Positions 6,719 through 12,448 of a stretch of 12,448 nt of DNA are shown piece after piece (position 1 is the stretch's first letter; each line of letters starts with the position of its first letter). The stretch lies in assembly GCA_964358175.1 (NCBI GenBank), contig CAYHOI010000054.1, forward strand, positions 1 through 12,448, given 5' to 3'. The notes under the pieces were generated by a model, which worked only from the letters and a program-made list of their open reading frames with translations, searched no databases and had not been told where the DNA came from. Origin of the DNA: CAYHOI01 sp964358175 (GTDB lineage Bacteria; Margulisbacteria; Riflemargulisbacteria; GWF2-35-9). The position numbers were made by a program, and so were the translations under genes.

Positions 6719-7953
6719 AGAAAAGGGTAGTTGTAACCGGACTAGGCACCATCAATCCCACAGGCAAGAGCGTTCGCGAGAGCTGGCAGAATCTTATTGC
6801 CGGGAAAAGTGGTATTGGAAGAATGACCAGGGAGGAGCTGTTTCCAGATTTTTCCGCGCTTATTGCAGGAGAAGTCCGAAACTTTGACCCCGAACAGATG
6901 GGGCTCAGTGCCAAGGATGCAAGGCGAATGGCTCGATTCATCCAGTTTGCGATGGTTGCCTCCAAGGAAGCTGTGGCTGATTCTGGTCTTGACATCGCCG
7001 CTGAATCTGAACGAGTTGGGGTGATTATCGGATCAGGGATTGGCGGGATCGACATTTTGGAGAAACAAGCCCGAACCTTGATTGAGGAGGGTGTACGGCG
7101 AATATCTCCCTTTACGGTGCCAATGATGATTACGAATATGGCAGCTGGACTCGTTGCCATTGACCATAAGGCTAAGGGGCCAAATGCCTGTACGGTGACG
7201 GCGTGTGCCTCTGGAACCCATTCTATTGGAGACGCATTCAGACTTATTTCACGTGGAGATGCGATTGCGATGATTGCCGGTGGGGCGGAAAGCGCGATTA
7301 CGCCTCTTGGGATTGCAGGTTTCTGTGCCGCCAAAACCCTTTCGACGCGTAACGATGAACCACAAAAAGCCAGTCGCCCTTTCGACAAAGACCGTGAGGG
7401 ATTTGTGATGGGCGAAGGAGCTGGTATCCTTATCCTCGAAGAACTAGAACATGCAAGAGCCCGAGGAGCGAAAATATATGCTGAAATGGTGGGATATGGA
7501 CTTAGTGGAGATGCATATCACATGACGGCACCTCCTGAGGGCGGGGAGGGGGCTGTTCGCGCGATGAGAATGGCATTAAATGATGCTGGGATTGAGCCCA
7601 AGGATGTGGATTATATCAATGCCCACGGTACATCAACTGAGCTTAATGACCGCGAGGAGACTCGTGCGATCAAAACGTTGTTTGGTGACTATGCTAAAAA
7701 AGTTCCCGTCAGTTCGACTAAATCGATGATGGGTCACCTGCTGGGTGCGGCTGGAGCTGTAGAGGGTGTTATTATTTCTAAAACGATTGAAACAGGGCAG
7801 ATCCCGCCGACTATTAATTATGAGACACAGGAGGAGGGGATGGATTTGGATTATGTTCCCAACAAGGCGAGAACGGTGGCAGTGAAGATTGCTATGTCAA
7901 ATTCATTTGGGTTTGGGGGTCACAACGCGGTGATCGTGATGAAGAAGCTCTAA
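6715..7953 (+). CDS. fabF: 3-oxoacyl-ACP synthase II (KAS II)
   Basis: This is the elongating condensing enzyme, joining acyl-ACP and malonyl-ACP with loss of CO2. It has 412 residues from ATG 6715, which overlaps the previous stop as ATGA and follows GGGAGGAAA. That start gives the canonical MKKRVVVTGLGTINP; an in-frame ATG at 6697 would add six odd residues and lacks a ribosome site. The full KAS active site is present: Cys164 in TACASGTHS, His304 in NAHGTSTELND, Lys336 and His341 in STKSMMGHLLGAAGAVE. GFGGHNA lies near the C-terminus. Translation is probably coupled to the fabK-like gene. In many Firmicutes rnc follows fabF; here rnhB does. Confidence 0.97.
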   Translation: MKKRVVVTGLGTINPTGKSVRESWQNLIAGKSGIGRMTREELFPDFSALIAGEVRNFDPEQMGLSAKDARRMARFIQFAMVASKEAVADSGLDIAAESERVGVIIGSGIGGIDILEKQARTLIEEGVRRISPFTVPMMITNMAAGLVAIDHKAKGPNACTVTACASGTHSIGDAFRLISRGDAIAMIAGGAESAITPLGIAGFCAAKTLSTRNDEPQKASRPFDKDREGFVMGEGAGILILEELEHARARGAKIYAEMVGYGLSGDAYHMTAPPEGGEGAVRAMRMALNDAGIEPKDVDYINAHGTSTELNDREETRAIKTLFGDYAKKVPVSSTKSMMGHLLGAAGAVEGVIISKTIETGQIPPTINYETQEEGMDLDYVPNKARTVAVKIAMSNSFGFGGHNAVIVMKKL

Positions 7954-7961
7954 GGTTCCAC

Positions 7962-8528
7962 ATGTTGATTGCTGGCGTGGATGAAGTGGGGCGAGGGTCA
8001 TTAGCTGGCCCGGTTGTGGCTGTTGCAGTGATCTTTTCCCGAGGCCAAGATAAATTTCGTTACAAAGATTCCAAAGCGCTCACCCCCAGACAAAGAGAGA
8101 ATCTCTATCTACACATTCTTCAAGAATCCTTATCGGTTGGCATTGGCGTAGTGGATCATTGCATGATTGATAAGGTCAATATTTTGAGGGCAACTTTTCT
8201 GGCTATGAAAAAGGCCGTGGACAAGCTGAGCACTGTTCCGGATCTCGTGCTGGTGGATGGTAATCAACGGTGTCCTCATCTGACCATTGCCCAGAAAACA
8301 GTGGTCAAAGGGGACAGTCGAGTCCCAGTGATATCCGCCGCCTCTATAGTTGCGAAGGTGCTTCGGGATCGGCTGATGACTTCCTTTGGCCGGATTTATC
8401 CCGCTTACGAATTTGAGCGACACAAGGGCTATGGAACAGCTCTCCATGTTGAAAAAATTCATGAGAACGGGTACTGCCCCATTCATCGACGAACCTACAA
8501 TATTTCCAAGCAACTGAGATTGTTTTGA
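7962..8528 (+). CDS. rnhB: Ribonuclease HII
   Basis: This enzyme cuts the RNA strand of RNA-DNA hybrids and removes misincorporated ribonucleotides from DNA. It has 188 residues, at the short end for the family. The type-2 RNase H acidic site is complete: Asp7-Glu8 in GVDEVGRGSLAGP, Asp99 in LVDGNQ and Asp118 in VVKGDSR, with GRG at 10-12. DSKAL (36-40), ISAASIVAKVLRD (124-136) and HKGYGT (154-159) are further hallmarks. The start ATG at 7962 is 8 bases after the fabF stop, with only a weak AAGG over that stop, so it probably relies on operon read-through. The pairing with yraN is common in Clostridia; linkage to fabF is less usual. Confidence 0.95.
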   Translation: MLIAGVDEVGRGSLAGPVVAVAVIFSRGQDKFRYKDSKALTPRQRENLYLHILQESLSVGIGVVDHCMIDKVNILRATFLAMKKAVDKLSTVPDLVLVDGNQRCPHLTIAQKTVVKGDSRVPVISAASIVAKVLRDRLMTSFGRIYPAYEFERHKGYGTALHVEKIHENGYCPIHRRTYNISKQLRLF

Positions 8529-8878
8529 TGACGGTGCAGCGTGAGACAGGGGATCGTGGAGAGGCCTTGGCGCGCGAATGGCTGATTTCAAAGAGCTATA
8601 CCATCCTTCAGGCTAATTTCCGATGCAAGTATGGAGAAATTGATGTCGTGGCTCGAGATGCGGATACTTTGGTGTTTGTCGAAGTGAAGCATTACAAGTC
8701 AGGGAGTCTGCGTACGCCCTATGAAGCAGTGAGTAAAAGCAAACAACGAAAGATTATTCAAACGGCACAGTACTACCTCATGCAAAACCCTCAGCTTAAC
8801 CAGTCTATGCGATTCGATGTTATTCTTTTCGAAAACGGAAAGTTGCTGGATCACCTCAAAGGAGCGTTTTTTGTGTAG
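8528..8878 (+). CDS. yraN: YraN/UPF0102 family nuclease-like protein
   Basis: This is a small conserved bacterial protein with a predicted restriction-endonuclease-like fold; its cellular role is poorly defined and it is often linked to DNA repair because of its neighbours. It has 116 residues. Family motifs are TGDRGEALAREWL (7-19, with Glu12), FRCKYGEIDVVARD (31-44, with Glu37 and Asp39) and LVFVEVKHY (48-56, EVK at 52-54), the likely metal-binding set, then the C-terminal MRFDVIL (94-100). ATG 8528 shares its first base with the rnhB stop (TGATG), so translation is probably coupled. A TTG three bases earlier is a possible but less likely start. The frame after its TAG stop stays open to 8995 (see findings). 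Confidence 0.92.
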   Translation: MTVQRETGDRGEALAREWLISKSYTILQANFRCKYGEIDVVARDADTLVFVEVKHYKSGSLRTPYEAVSKSKQRKIIQTAQYYLMQNPQLNQSMRFDVILFENGKLLDHLKGAFFV

Positions 8879-8914
8879 AGGCGAGGAAGTCTGGCACCCA
8901 TATTCTCTGAATTT

Positions 8915-8998
8915 ATGGGATTGACGCACGCAGAATTCTCTTTACTATTAGTAGTAAAACAAATATTAGCAGAGGACTGCCAGGTGAAAGCATTCTGA
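8915..8998 (+). CDS. Possible 27-residue peptide downstream of yraN
   Basis: This small ATG-started frame reads MGLTHAEFSLLLVVKQILAE and ends with a Cys-containing DCQVKAF. It lies in the same frame as yraN, after that gene's stop, and ends 15 bases before the next gene. It has an amphipathic or hydrophobic middle (FSLLLVV). No Shine-Dalgarno precedes the ATG, and a promoter-like TTGACG overlaps it. It may be a real small peptide, a remnant, or chance. No family is recognised. Confidence 0.18.
   Translation: MGLTHAEFSLLLVVKQILAEDCQVKAF
8921..8958 (+). promoter_or_regulatory. Candidate promoter with overlapping operator-like inverted repeat
   Basis: TTGACG (8921-8926, five of six to the -35 consensus) is followed after 16 bases by TACTAT (8943-8948), a moderate -10. 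The inverted repeat TTTACTA-TTAG-TAGTAAA (8941-8958) covers the -10, a typical place for a repressor site. It would drive the 187-residue gene at 9014. The match is by eye only, and the gene could instead be read through from yraN. Confidence 0.3.
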
Positions 8999-9013
8999 GG
9001 GAGGATCGTTCTG

Positions 9014-9577
9014 ATGGACAAACCAAAAGTCAAATTGACCTCAATTTCCCTAGGCAGCATGCTCTACCATGAGCCGGTTATTAATGAGCACAACTATCTC
9101 AGTGAGTCTCACAATGCTGATCTTCTCTCAAAACGTCCCGCTACGCTCGAACAGATTCAGTCAAGGATCCTACAAGCTCAAGAACAAGAAAAAATGGCAA
9201 ATAGGGCACTGGAACTTCTTGAGGCGCGGTACTATTTTCAGTGTGCTCTCAACCTTTTTGATGAGGCTGCAAGTGATCTTATCGTTCTCATTACCCATCA
9301 ACGAACGCTGCACCGTGCTTCAAAACTGGAGATAGTTGATGCCCTGCCAACAGATCCAGAGTTTTTGGTCATGGAAGAGCTTCAAAAGCAACGCAGTCGC
9401 ATCATTCAGAGTTTAGTCGAAACCCTACTGTGTCTTATTGAGATGTATATACAGAATCAGTTATGGTATTTGACAGACTATTTCTTTGACGAACTGAACC
9501 TTTTAGGAAATCAGCCGACCTATGAGACGCAAATTGGTGGACTCAAAGAAAGAGTCGCCAAAGGAAAGGCGCATTAA
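9014..9577 (+). CDS. Hypothetical protein, 187 residues, mostly helical
   Basis: I do not recognise this protein. It appears soluble and alpha-helical: no signal peptide or clear membrane segment is seen. Residues 43-75 are rich in Glu, Gln, Ala and Leu and could form a coiled coil (LEQIQSRILQAQEQEKMANR). A second helical stretch with aromatic residues runs about 125-165 (IIQSLVETLLCLIEMYIQNQ, then LWYLTDYFFDELNLLG). Only two Cys are present (77 and 139), so a metal cluster is unlikely. ATG 9014 follows a good GGGAGGA (8999-9005) at 8 bases. It has its own candidate promoter and ends 23 bases before the convergent radical SAM gene. The good ribosome site and the absence of a better frame support a real gene; the function is unknown. 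Its role as a partner of its neighbours would be speculation. Confidence 0.75.
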   Translation: MDKPKVKLTSISLGSMLYHEPVINEHNYLSESHNADLLSKRPATLEQIQSRILQAQEQEKMANRALELLEARYYFQCALNLFDEAASDLIVLITHQRTLHRASKLEIVDALPTDPEFLVMEELQKQRSRIIQSLVETLLCLIEMYIQNQLWYLTDYFFDELNLLGNQPTYETQIGGLKERVAKGKAH

Positions 9578-9600
9578 TGGGTTCTTGCCAATGACTAAGG

Positions 9601-10671
9601 TTAATATCTTGAAAAAAATCGATCCGACATGAAATGTAGCGGATGTTTTCTGTAATAGTGGCTGCAAAAGTAAGCCGCAACTAAACAATCAGGCTGACAT
9701 TGTTTTTTAAAGGTTTCAATGGGTTCTTTCAGGACTTTGTAATAATCTTTGGTTAGTTCAGAATAGTGAAGCGGTAATAGCCCTTCTTTTACAGGGAGAT
9801 TGTTGCAAAGTCTGAGCATCCCATCAGGATCAAAATTTAGATTGTAGGTGGATGCTTCACACCCCCAAGACATTTCTTTTGGGGACGTAATAAACTTTTC
9901 CCATAGATCAAAATAGGAAAAAGGCTCAGTGATCAAAAAACCATTTATCTTTGCAGATTTAAGCAAACGTACCACGGCTCTGATTTCTTCTAGATCTGCT
10001 GATTTAAGCAGATGGGCGTCGTTCGAAGTCGGGAAGGGCTGGGGTAATGGGGAGATGGAGCCAAGTCGAACAGATAGCAATATGCCATGTGACCCTGTGA
10101 AGTTGAGTAGGTCGCTAATTTTATGGAGATTCTCGCGGGTGATAACGGTATTGACCTTAACGACAAAGTGATATTGGCTCCTGGCTTTTATGACGGATTC
10201 AAACATTTCAGGCTGTCTATCTTCAAGCCCTTTTTGACTGTGGCTCTTCTCCAAGGTATCAAGGGAAATGTCTAATAAATCAAGCCCTGTTTCACCCAAT
10301 AGCATCAGATAGGATTCATCAAGCAAGTAGCCATTCGTGGGGAGCTGTGTGAACATTTTCTTTCTCAGGCTAGCGTGCTCGATTCCCGATAGAAGGGTGT
10401 CTTTTACCAGGGTGGGTTCTCCTCCCGTGAAGGAAACCCATTGCGTATGTAGTTCCGAAAGTTTATTAATTATCCCAAGGACATCTGCAACAGACATGTC
10501 GATCGAACCATTGTCTAGCACGTAGCAGTAAGGACAGCTCAGATTACAGCCTCGAGTGAGATTGATGTATGCCCAGAACGGAAATGCTTTAGGGTTTATC
10601 ACCGTATGATAAAAAAGCTGAGCGCAAGCCTTTATTTTTTTTTGCAAGTGCGATATTTTAGGGTGATTCAT
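9601..10671 (-). CDS. Radical SAM protein with twitch/SPASM-like C-terminus
   Basis: This radical SAM enzyme has 356 residues. The cluster motif CNLSCPYC (Cys42, 46, 49) binds the SAM-cleaving [4Fe-4S]; GGEPTL (83-88) is the SAM-contact motif, and LDISLDTL (133-140) lies on a later barrel strand. The C-terminal part has Cys271-x12-Gly-x4-Cys289 (ending DPDGMLRLC), which fits the CX9-15GX4C start of twitch/SPASM domains, followed by Cys325, Cys329 and Cys336. One auxiliary cluster is likely; the full seven-Cys SPASM pattern is not seen. Relatives include peptide-modifying maturases and MoaA- or HpnH-like enzymes, and the substrate is unknown. The ATG at 10671 is the only start before the cluster motif; its ribosome site is weak (AGGA about 14 bases upstream). 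It is convergent with the 187-residue gene and divergent from the 470-residue fusion, sharing a 148-base spacer with it. Confidence 0.85.
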   Translation of the reverse strand: MNHPKISHLQKKIKACAQLFYHTVINPKAFPFWAYINLTRGCNLSCPYCYVLDNGSIDMSVADVLGIINKLSELHTQWVSFTGGEPTLVKDTLLSGIEHASLRKKMFTQLPTNGYLLDESYLMLLGETGLDLLDISLDTLEKSHSQKGLEDRQPEMFESVIKARSQYHFVVKVNTVITRENLHKISDLLNFTGSHGILLSVRLGSISPLPQPFPTSNDAHLLKSADLEEIRAVVRLLKSAKINGFLITEPFSYFDLWEKFITSPKEMSWGCEASTYNLNFDPDGMLRLCNNLPVKEGLLPLHYSELTKDYYKVLKEPIETFKKQCQPDCLVAAYFCSHYYRKHPLHFMSDRFFSRY

Positions 10672-10763
10672 GATGTGCAGTATATCCTAACTTACCGTAC
10701 GCAGGGACTTAAATCTCATCGAAATCAGTCTCTTGCCTGCCTTGAAAAGAACGGAAATCTTGC

Positions 10764-10823
10764 ATGTTTAAAAAGAGAGGCGTGAGGGAATACATGCTAT
10801 ATGTAACGGAGGCAGAAATATGA
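10764..10823 (+). CDS. Possible 19-residue leader ORF overlapping the fusion gene start
   Basis: An ATG at 10764 opens a 19-codon frame, MFKKRGVREYMLYVTEAEI, whose TGA (10821-10823) overlaps the ATG of the next gene as ATGA. Such an overlap is typical of translational coupling. The GGAGG that serves the downstream gene lies inside this frame. The upstream ribosome site is weak (GGAAA), so it may be chance. Confidence 0.22.
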   Translation: MFKKRGVREYMLYVTEAEI

Positions 10824-12232
10824 ACAACAAGTTAATCTCTCTTTCAAATAGTTCATCAATACCAACAGAATTTGACCTGCTTAGATGGGCGGTAAGTTCA
10901 CTTCATAATAGCAAAAAATATAGCCCAGGCAATTGTCATAGAAATACCAATGAAATACTGAGATTATTGGTTGAATCTTCATTTAATATGAGCAATATCC
11001 AGGTGCTCTTTGTTTGTCGACCAGTGCTATCAATCAAATTAAATTGCTCTGAACCCAATATGGTTATGCGCGTGAGGGACGAAGGAGAAGAATTTTGCAG
11101 TTTTCACGTTATCCTTAAGCATACCAAAAGCGGACAAATCATTGATCCCTCAAATGAAAAAGGGGCTGTCATAGGACCTGAACACGAATACTTTAAAAAT
11201 AAATTTCTTCAAAGATCTGGCGTTATGTTTGGTCAACCTGATAAAGGGAGTAGAGTTCAAACAAAATTTGAACGATTATCTATCTTTGAGATGGATAGAA
11301 TGCTCACGGAAATCTATGTCAGAACGATAAGTAGTAATGATTATGTGCATTTGATTTTTCCTCTCTTAGAAAAGAAGTGTCATGGAGTAGAAGATTATTG
11401 GTTTGGCATGGACATTCCCATGCAAAATCTTAATGACCACTTAAGTCATTGTAAAAATCAACGAGTATATCCAAGGCCATCAACCGAGGAATTTGACCCG
11501 GTATTAGGTTTTTATATACCAAGAGAACGCCTGACAAATAATATTGATGGATATCGCACAGATACAGGTGCAACGTTTTTCTGGGATCCCAGCAAAATTG
11601 AGTATGGCGACTCTGGTCAAGCTGTAGGAGCCATTGTTTATCAGAACTCCCAGTTAGAGTTCCCTGTACACATTAATCGTACAACTAGAACATGGGAAAT
11701 GTACGACAAATTACTTCCAGATTTGTTGAACATTGAGAAATTGGCAGGAAAAGTAGTTTTGGACATAACAACGGGTGGGGGGATTTTACCTGAGGAATTA
11801 AGGGCACGTGGAATAGTTGCCTATGGCCTTGACTTGGTATTAAGCATTACTCAAAAAAAGAACGTGTTTTGGGATGGTTTCCTTCCTAGATCAGAGAAAA
11901 TAGAGCTACCAAACTCCATGGCAACCAACATATTTATCGCTGGAGATGCCTTGAAGCCAAAAATTGCAGACAACCAAACAGACGTTATTTTTGACATATA
12001 CGGGATCTATGAATATTATTCAGGCAAATCTGACGAGTGTATTCGCGATGCCTTCAAGGAATGGACAAGGATCCTGAAATCTGGGGGACAAATTATTTTT
12101 GGACCTGTTCACGACAATTGCAAGGAAAAAGTCGCGGCGTTTATTCGCTCGCTGAAGGGGTTGTCGGATCCCGAATTTTTTCCTACATCCTCTGATAGAA
12201 ATGTATTTATGGTCAGGGTGTGTAAAGAGTAA
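10820..12232 (+). CDS. Two-domain protein: papain-like Cys-His-Asp (deamidase-like) domain plus SAM methyltransferase
   Basis: I do not know a named family for this 470-residue protein, but two domains can be read. Residues about 30-115 carry GNCHRNTNEI (Cys39), FHVILKH (His96) and GQIIDPS (Asp109). This order and the IIDPS ending resemble protein glutaminase/Gln-deamidase and other papain- or transglutaminase-like enzymes. Residues about 308-430 look like a Rossmann methyltransferase: VVLDITTGGG (312-321) as the SAM loop, Asp338 after the second strand (YGLDL), GDALKP (375-380), TDVIFDIYG (387-395), and WTRILKSGGQIIFGP (415-429). Residues 120-300 are unassigned. There is no signal peptide. 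ATG 10820 follows GGAGG (10808-10812) at 7 bases. The gene is AT-richer than the fab genes: sampled 60-base rows hold 21-22 G+C, against 28-30 in fab rows. It is divergent from the radical SAM gene, so joint peptide or protein modification is possible but unproven. Confidence 0.7.
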   Translation: MNNKLISLSNSSSIPTEFDLLRWAVSSLHNSKKYSPGNCHRNTNEILRLLVESSFNMSNIQVLFVCRPVLSIKLNCSEPNMVMRVRDEGEEFCSFHVILKHTKSGQIIDPSNEKGAVIGPEHEYFKNKFLQRSGVMFGQPDKGSRVQTKFERLSIFEMDRMLTEIYVRTISSNDYVHLIFPLLEKKCHGVEDYWFGMDIPMQNLNDHLSHCKNQRVYPRPSTEEFDPVLGFYIPRERLTNNIDGYRTDTGATFFWDPSKIEYGDSGQAVGAIVYQNSQLEFPVHINRTTRTWEMYDKLLPDLLNIEKLAGKVVLDITTGGGILPEELRARGIVAYGLDLVLSITQKKNVFWDGFLPRSEKIELPNSMATNIFIAGDALKPKIADNQTDVIFDIYGIYEYYSGKSDECIRDAFKEWTRILKSGGQIIFGPVHDNCKEKVAAFIRSLKGLSDPEFFPTSSDRNVFMVRVCKE

Positions 12233-12279
12233 AAGATCAGTCAACAGTTCTTCTGCAACTTCAGTCTAGCCCTGAAAAA

Positions 12280-12326
12280 TGTCTCTGGGATCCAATAACG
12301 ACGCGGAGGCACCACCTCCAGAGACA
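12280..12326 (-). terminator. Hairpin with T-run on the minus strand; likely terminator at the convergent right edge
   Basis: TGTCTCTGG (12280-12288) pairs perfectly with CCAGAGACA (12318-12326), and a small GGAGG/CCTCC hairpin (12305-12309 with 12315-12319) competes with part of it. Read on the minus strand the stem is followed at once by TTTTTC, as in an intrinsic terminator. On the plus strand only ATATTCTT follows. It would end a gene arriving from beyond the right edge and might also slow transcripts of the 470-residue gene, which ends 47 bases before it. The 29-base loop is long for a classic terminator. Confidence 0.4.
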
Positions 12327-12448
12327 ATATTCTTGCAAGGGTTTTGAGTCTGAAAATTTGGAGTTAAAAGCGAATTAGACGATGATCCTTTAAATCTTAC
12401 ATTTCGCAGAGAAAAATCTAAAAACCAGACTATTTAAATTTTAGAAAT
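12327..12448. other. AT-rich non-coding stretch at the right edge
   Basis: I see no supported gene, RNA or repeat in this AT-rich 122-base stretch. A minus-strand frame is open for 55 codons from 12433 to 12269, but it has no ATG or GTG and only a late TTG, so it is not called. Confidence 0.4.

Noticed and set aside
6681..7388. Long minus-strand open frame (235 codons) opposite fabF
   Set aside because: It is antisense to a fully conserved fabF and its translation has no recognisable domain; it is a shadow frame. The same holds for the 191-codon minus frame at 2158-2733.
8897..8919. CCCATA/TATGGG inverted repeat after yraN as a terminator
   Set aside because: Only six base pairs with an 11-base loop and no T-run follows.
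10679..10684. TATACT on the minus strand as a -10 for the radical SAM gene
   Set aside because: It would place the transcript start on the ATG itself and no matching -35 is seen 16-18 bases upstream.
12280..12330. T-box-like sequence on the minus strand (GGTGGTGCC...CGCG before a terminator-like stem)
   Set aside because: The match to the T-box consensus is partial, and the regulated gene would have to be antisense to the 470-residue gene, where no plausible minus-strand gene exists.
12266..12433. Minus-strand 55-codon open frame with a Gly/Ala/Ser-rich end (SGGGASASLLDPRD), resembling a precursor peptide
   Set aside because: It has no ATG or GTG start and only a TTG near its end; the Gly-rich part comes from the hairpin sequence.

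Overview
The window comes from a mid-GC bacterium and is packed with genes. The most likely source is an anaerobe of Clostridia-like Bacillota type. The evidence is strong AAGGAGG-type ribosome sites, an rnhB-yraN pair as seen in many Clostridia, and a butyryl-CoA-dehydrogenase-type enzyme with an ETF of the electron-bifurcating class. There is no rRNA or other phylogenetic marker, so this placement is an inference. No tRNA, rRNA, CRISPR array or insertion sequence was seen.

Region 1 (1-7953, + strand) is one tightly packed type II fatty-acid-synthesis operon: fabH (3' part only), an acyl-CoA dehydrogenase, etfB, etfA with an N-terminal 2x[4Fe-4S] ferredoxin domain, fabD, fabG, acpP, a FabK/nitronate-monooxygenase-family flavoprotein and fabF. 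Several genes overlap or lie within about 30 bases of each other. FabH starts chains, FabD loads malonyl groups on ACP, FabF extends, FabG reduces the keto group and the FabK-like protein is the expected enoyl reductase. No dehydratase (fabZ/fabA) and no acetyl-CoA carboxylase gene is present here. The dehydrogenase-ETF module inside the operon is unexpected. It could make acyl-CoA primers for FabH, provide a second enoyl-reducing route, or feed electrons between NADH and ferredoxin. A 30-base perfect palindrome lies between acpP and the fabK-like gene.

Region 2 (7962-8878, + strand) holds rnhB (ribonuclease HII) and yraN (UPF0102 nuclease-like protein), joined by a one-base stop/start overlap and probably co-transcribed behind fabF.

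Region 3 (8879-12448) is accessory in character. It has an unrecognised 187-residue helical protein (+), a radical SAM enzyme with a twitch/SPASM-like C-terminus (-), and, divergent from it, a 470-residue two-domain protein (+). That protein joins a papain-like Cys-His-Asp domain, resembling protein glutaminase/deamidase, to a C-terminal SAM-dependent methyltransferase fold. The last gene is visibly more AT-rich than the fab operon. The radical SAM enzyme and the fusion protein form the best candidate here for an undescribed peptide- or protein-modifying system. The window ends with a hairpin followed by a T-run on the minus strand, which looks like a terminator for a gene converging from beyond the right edge.
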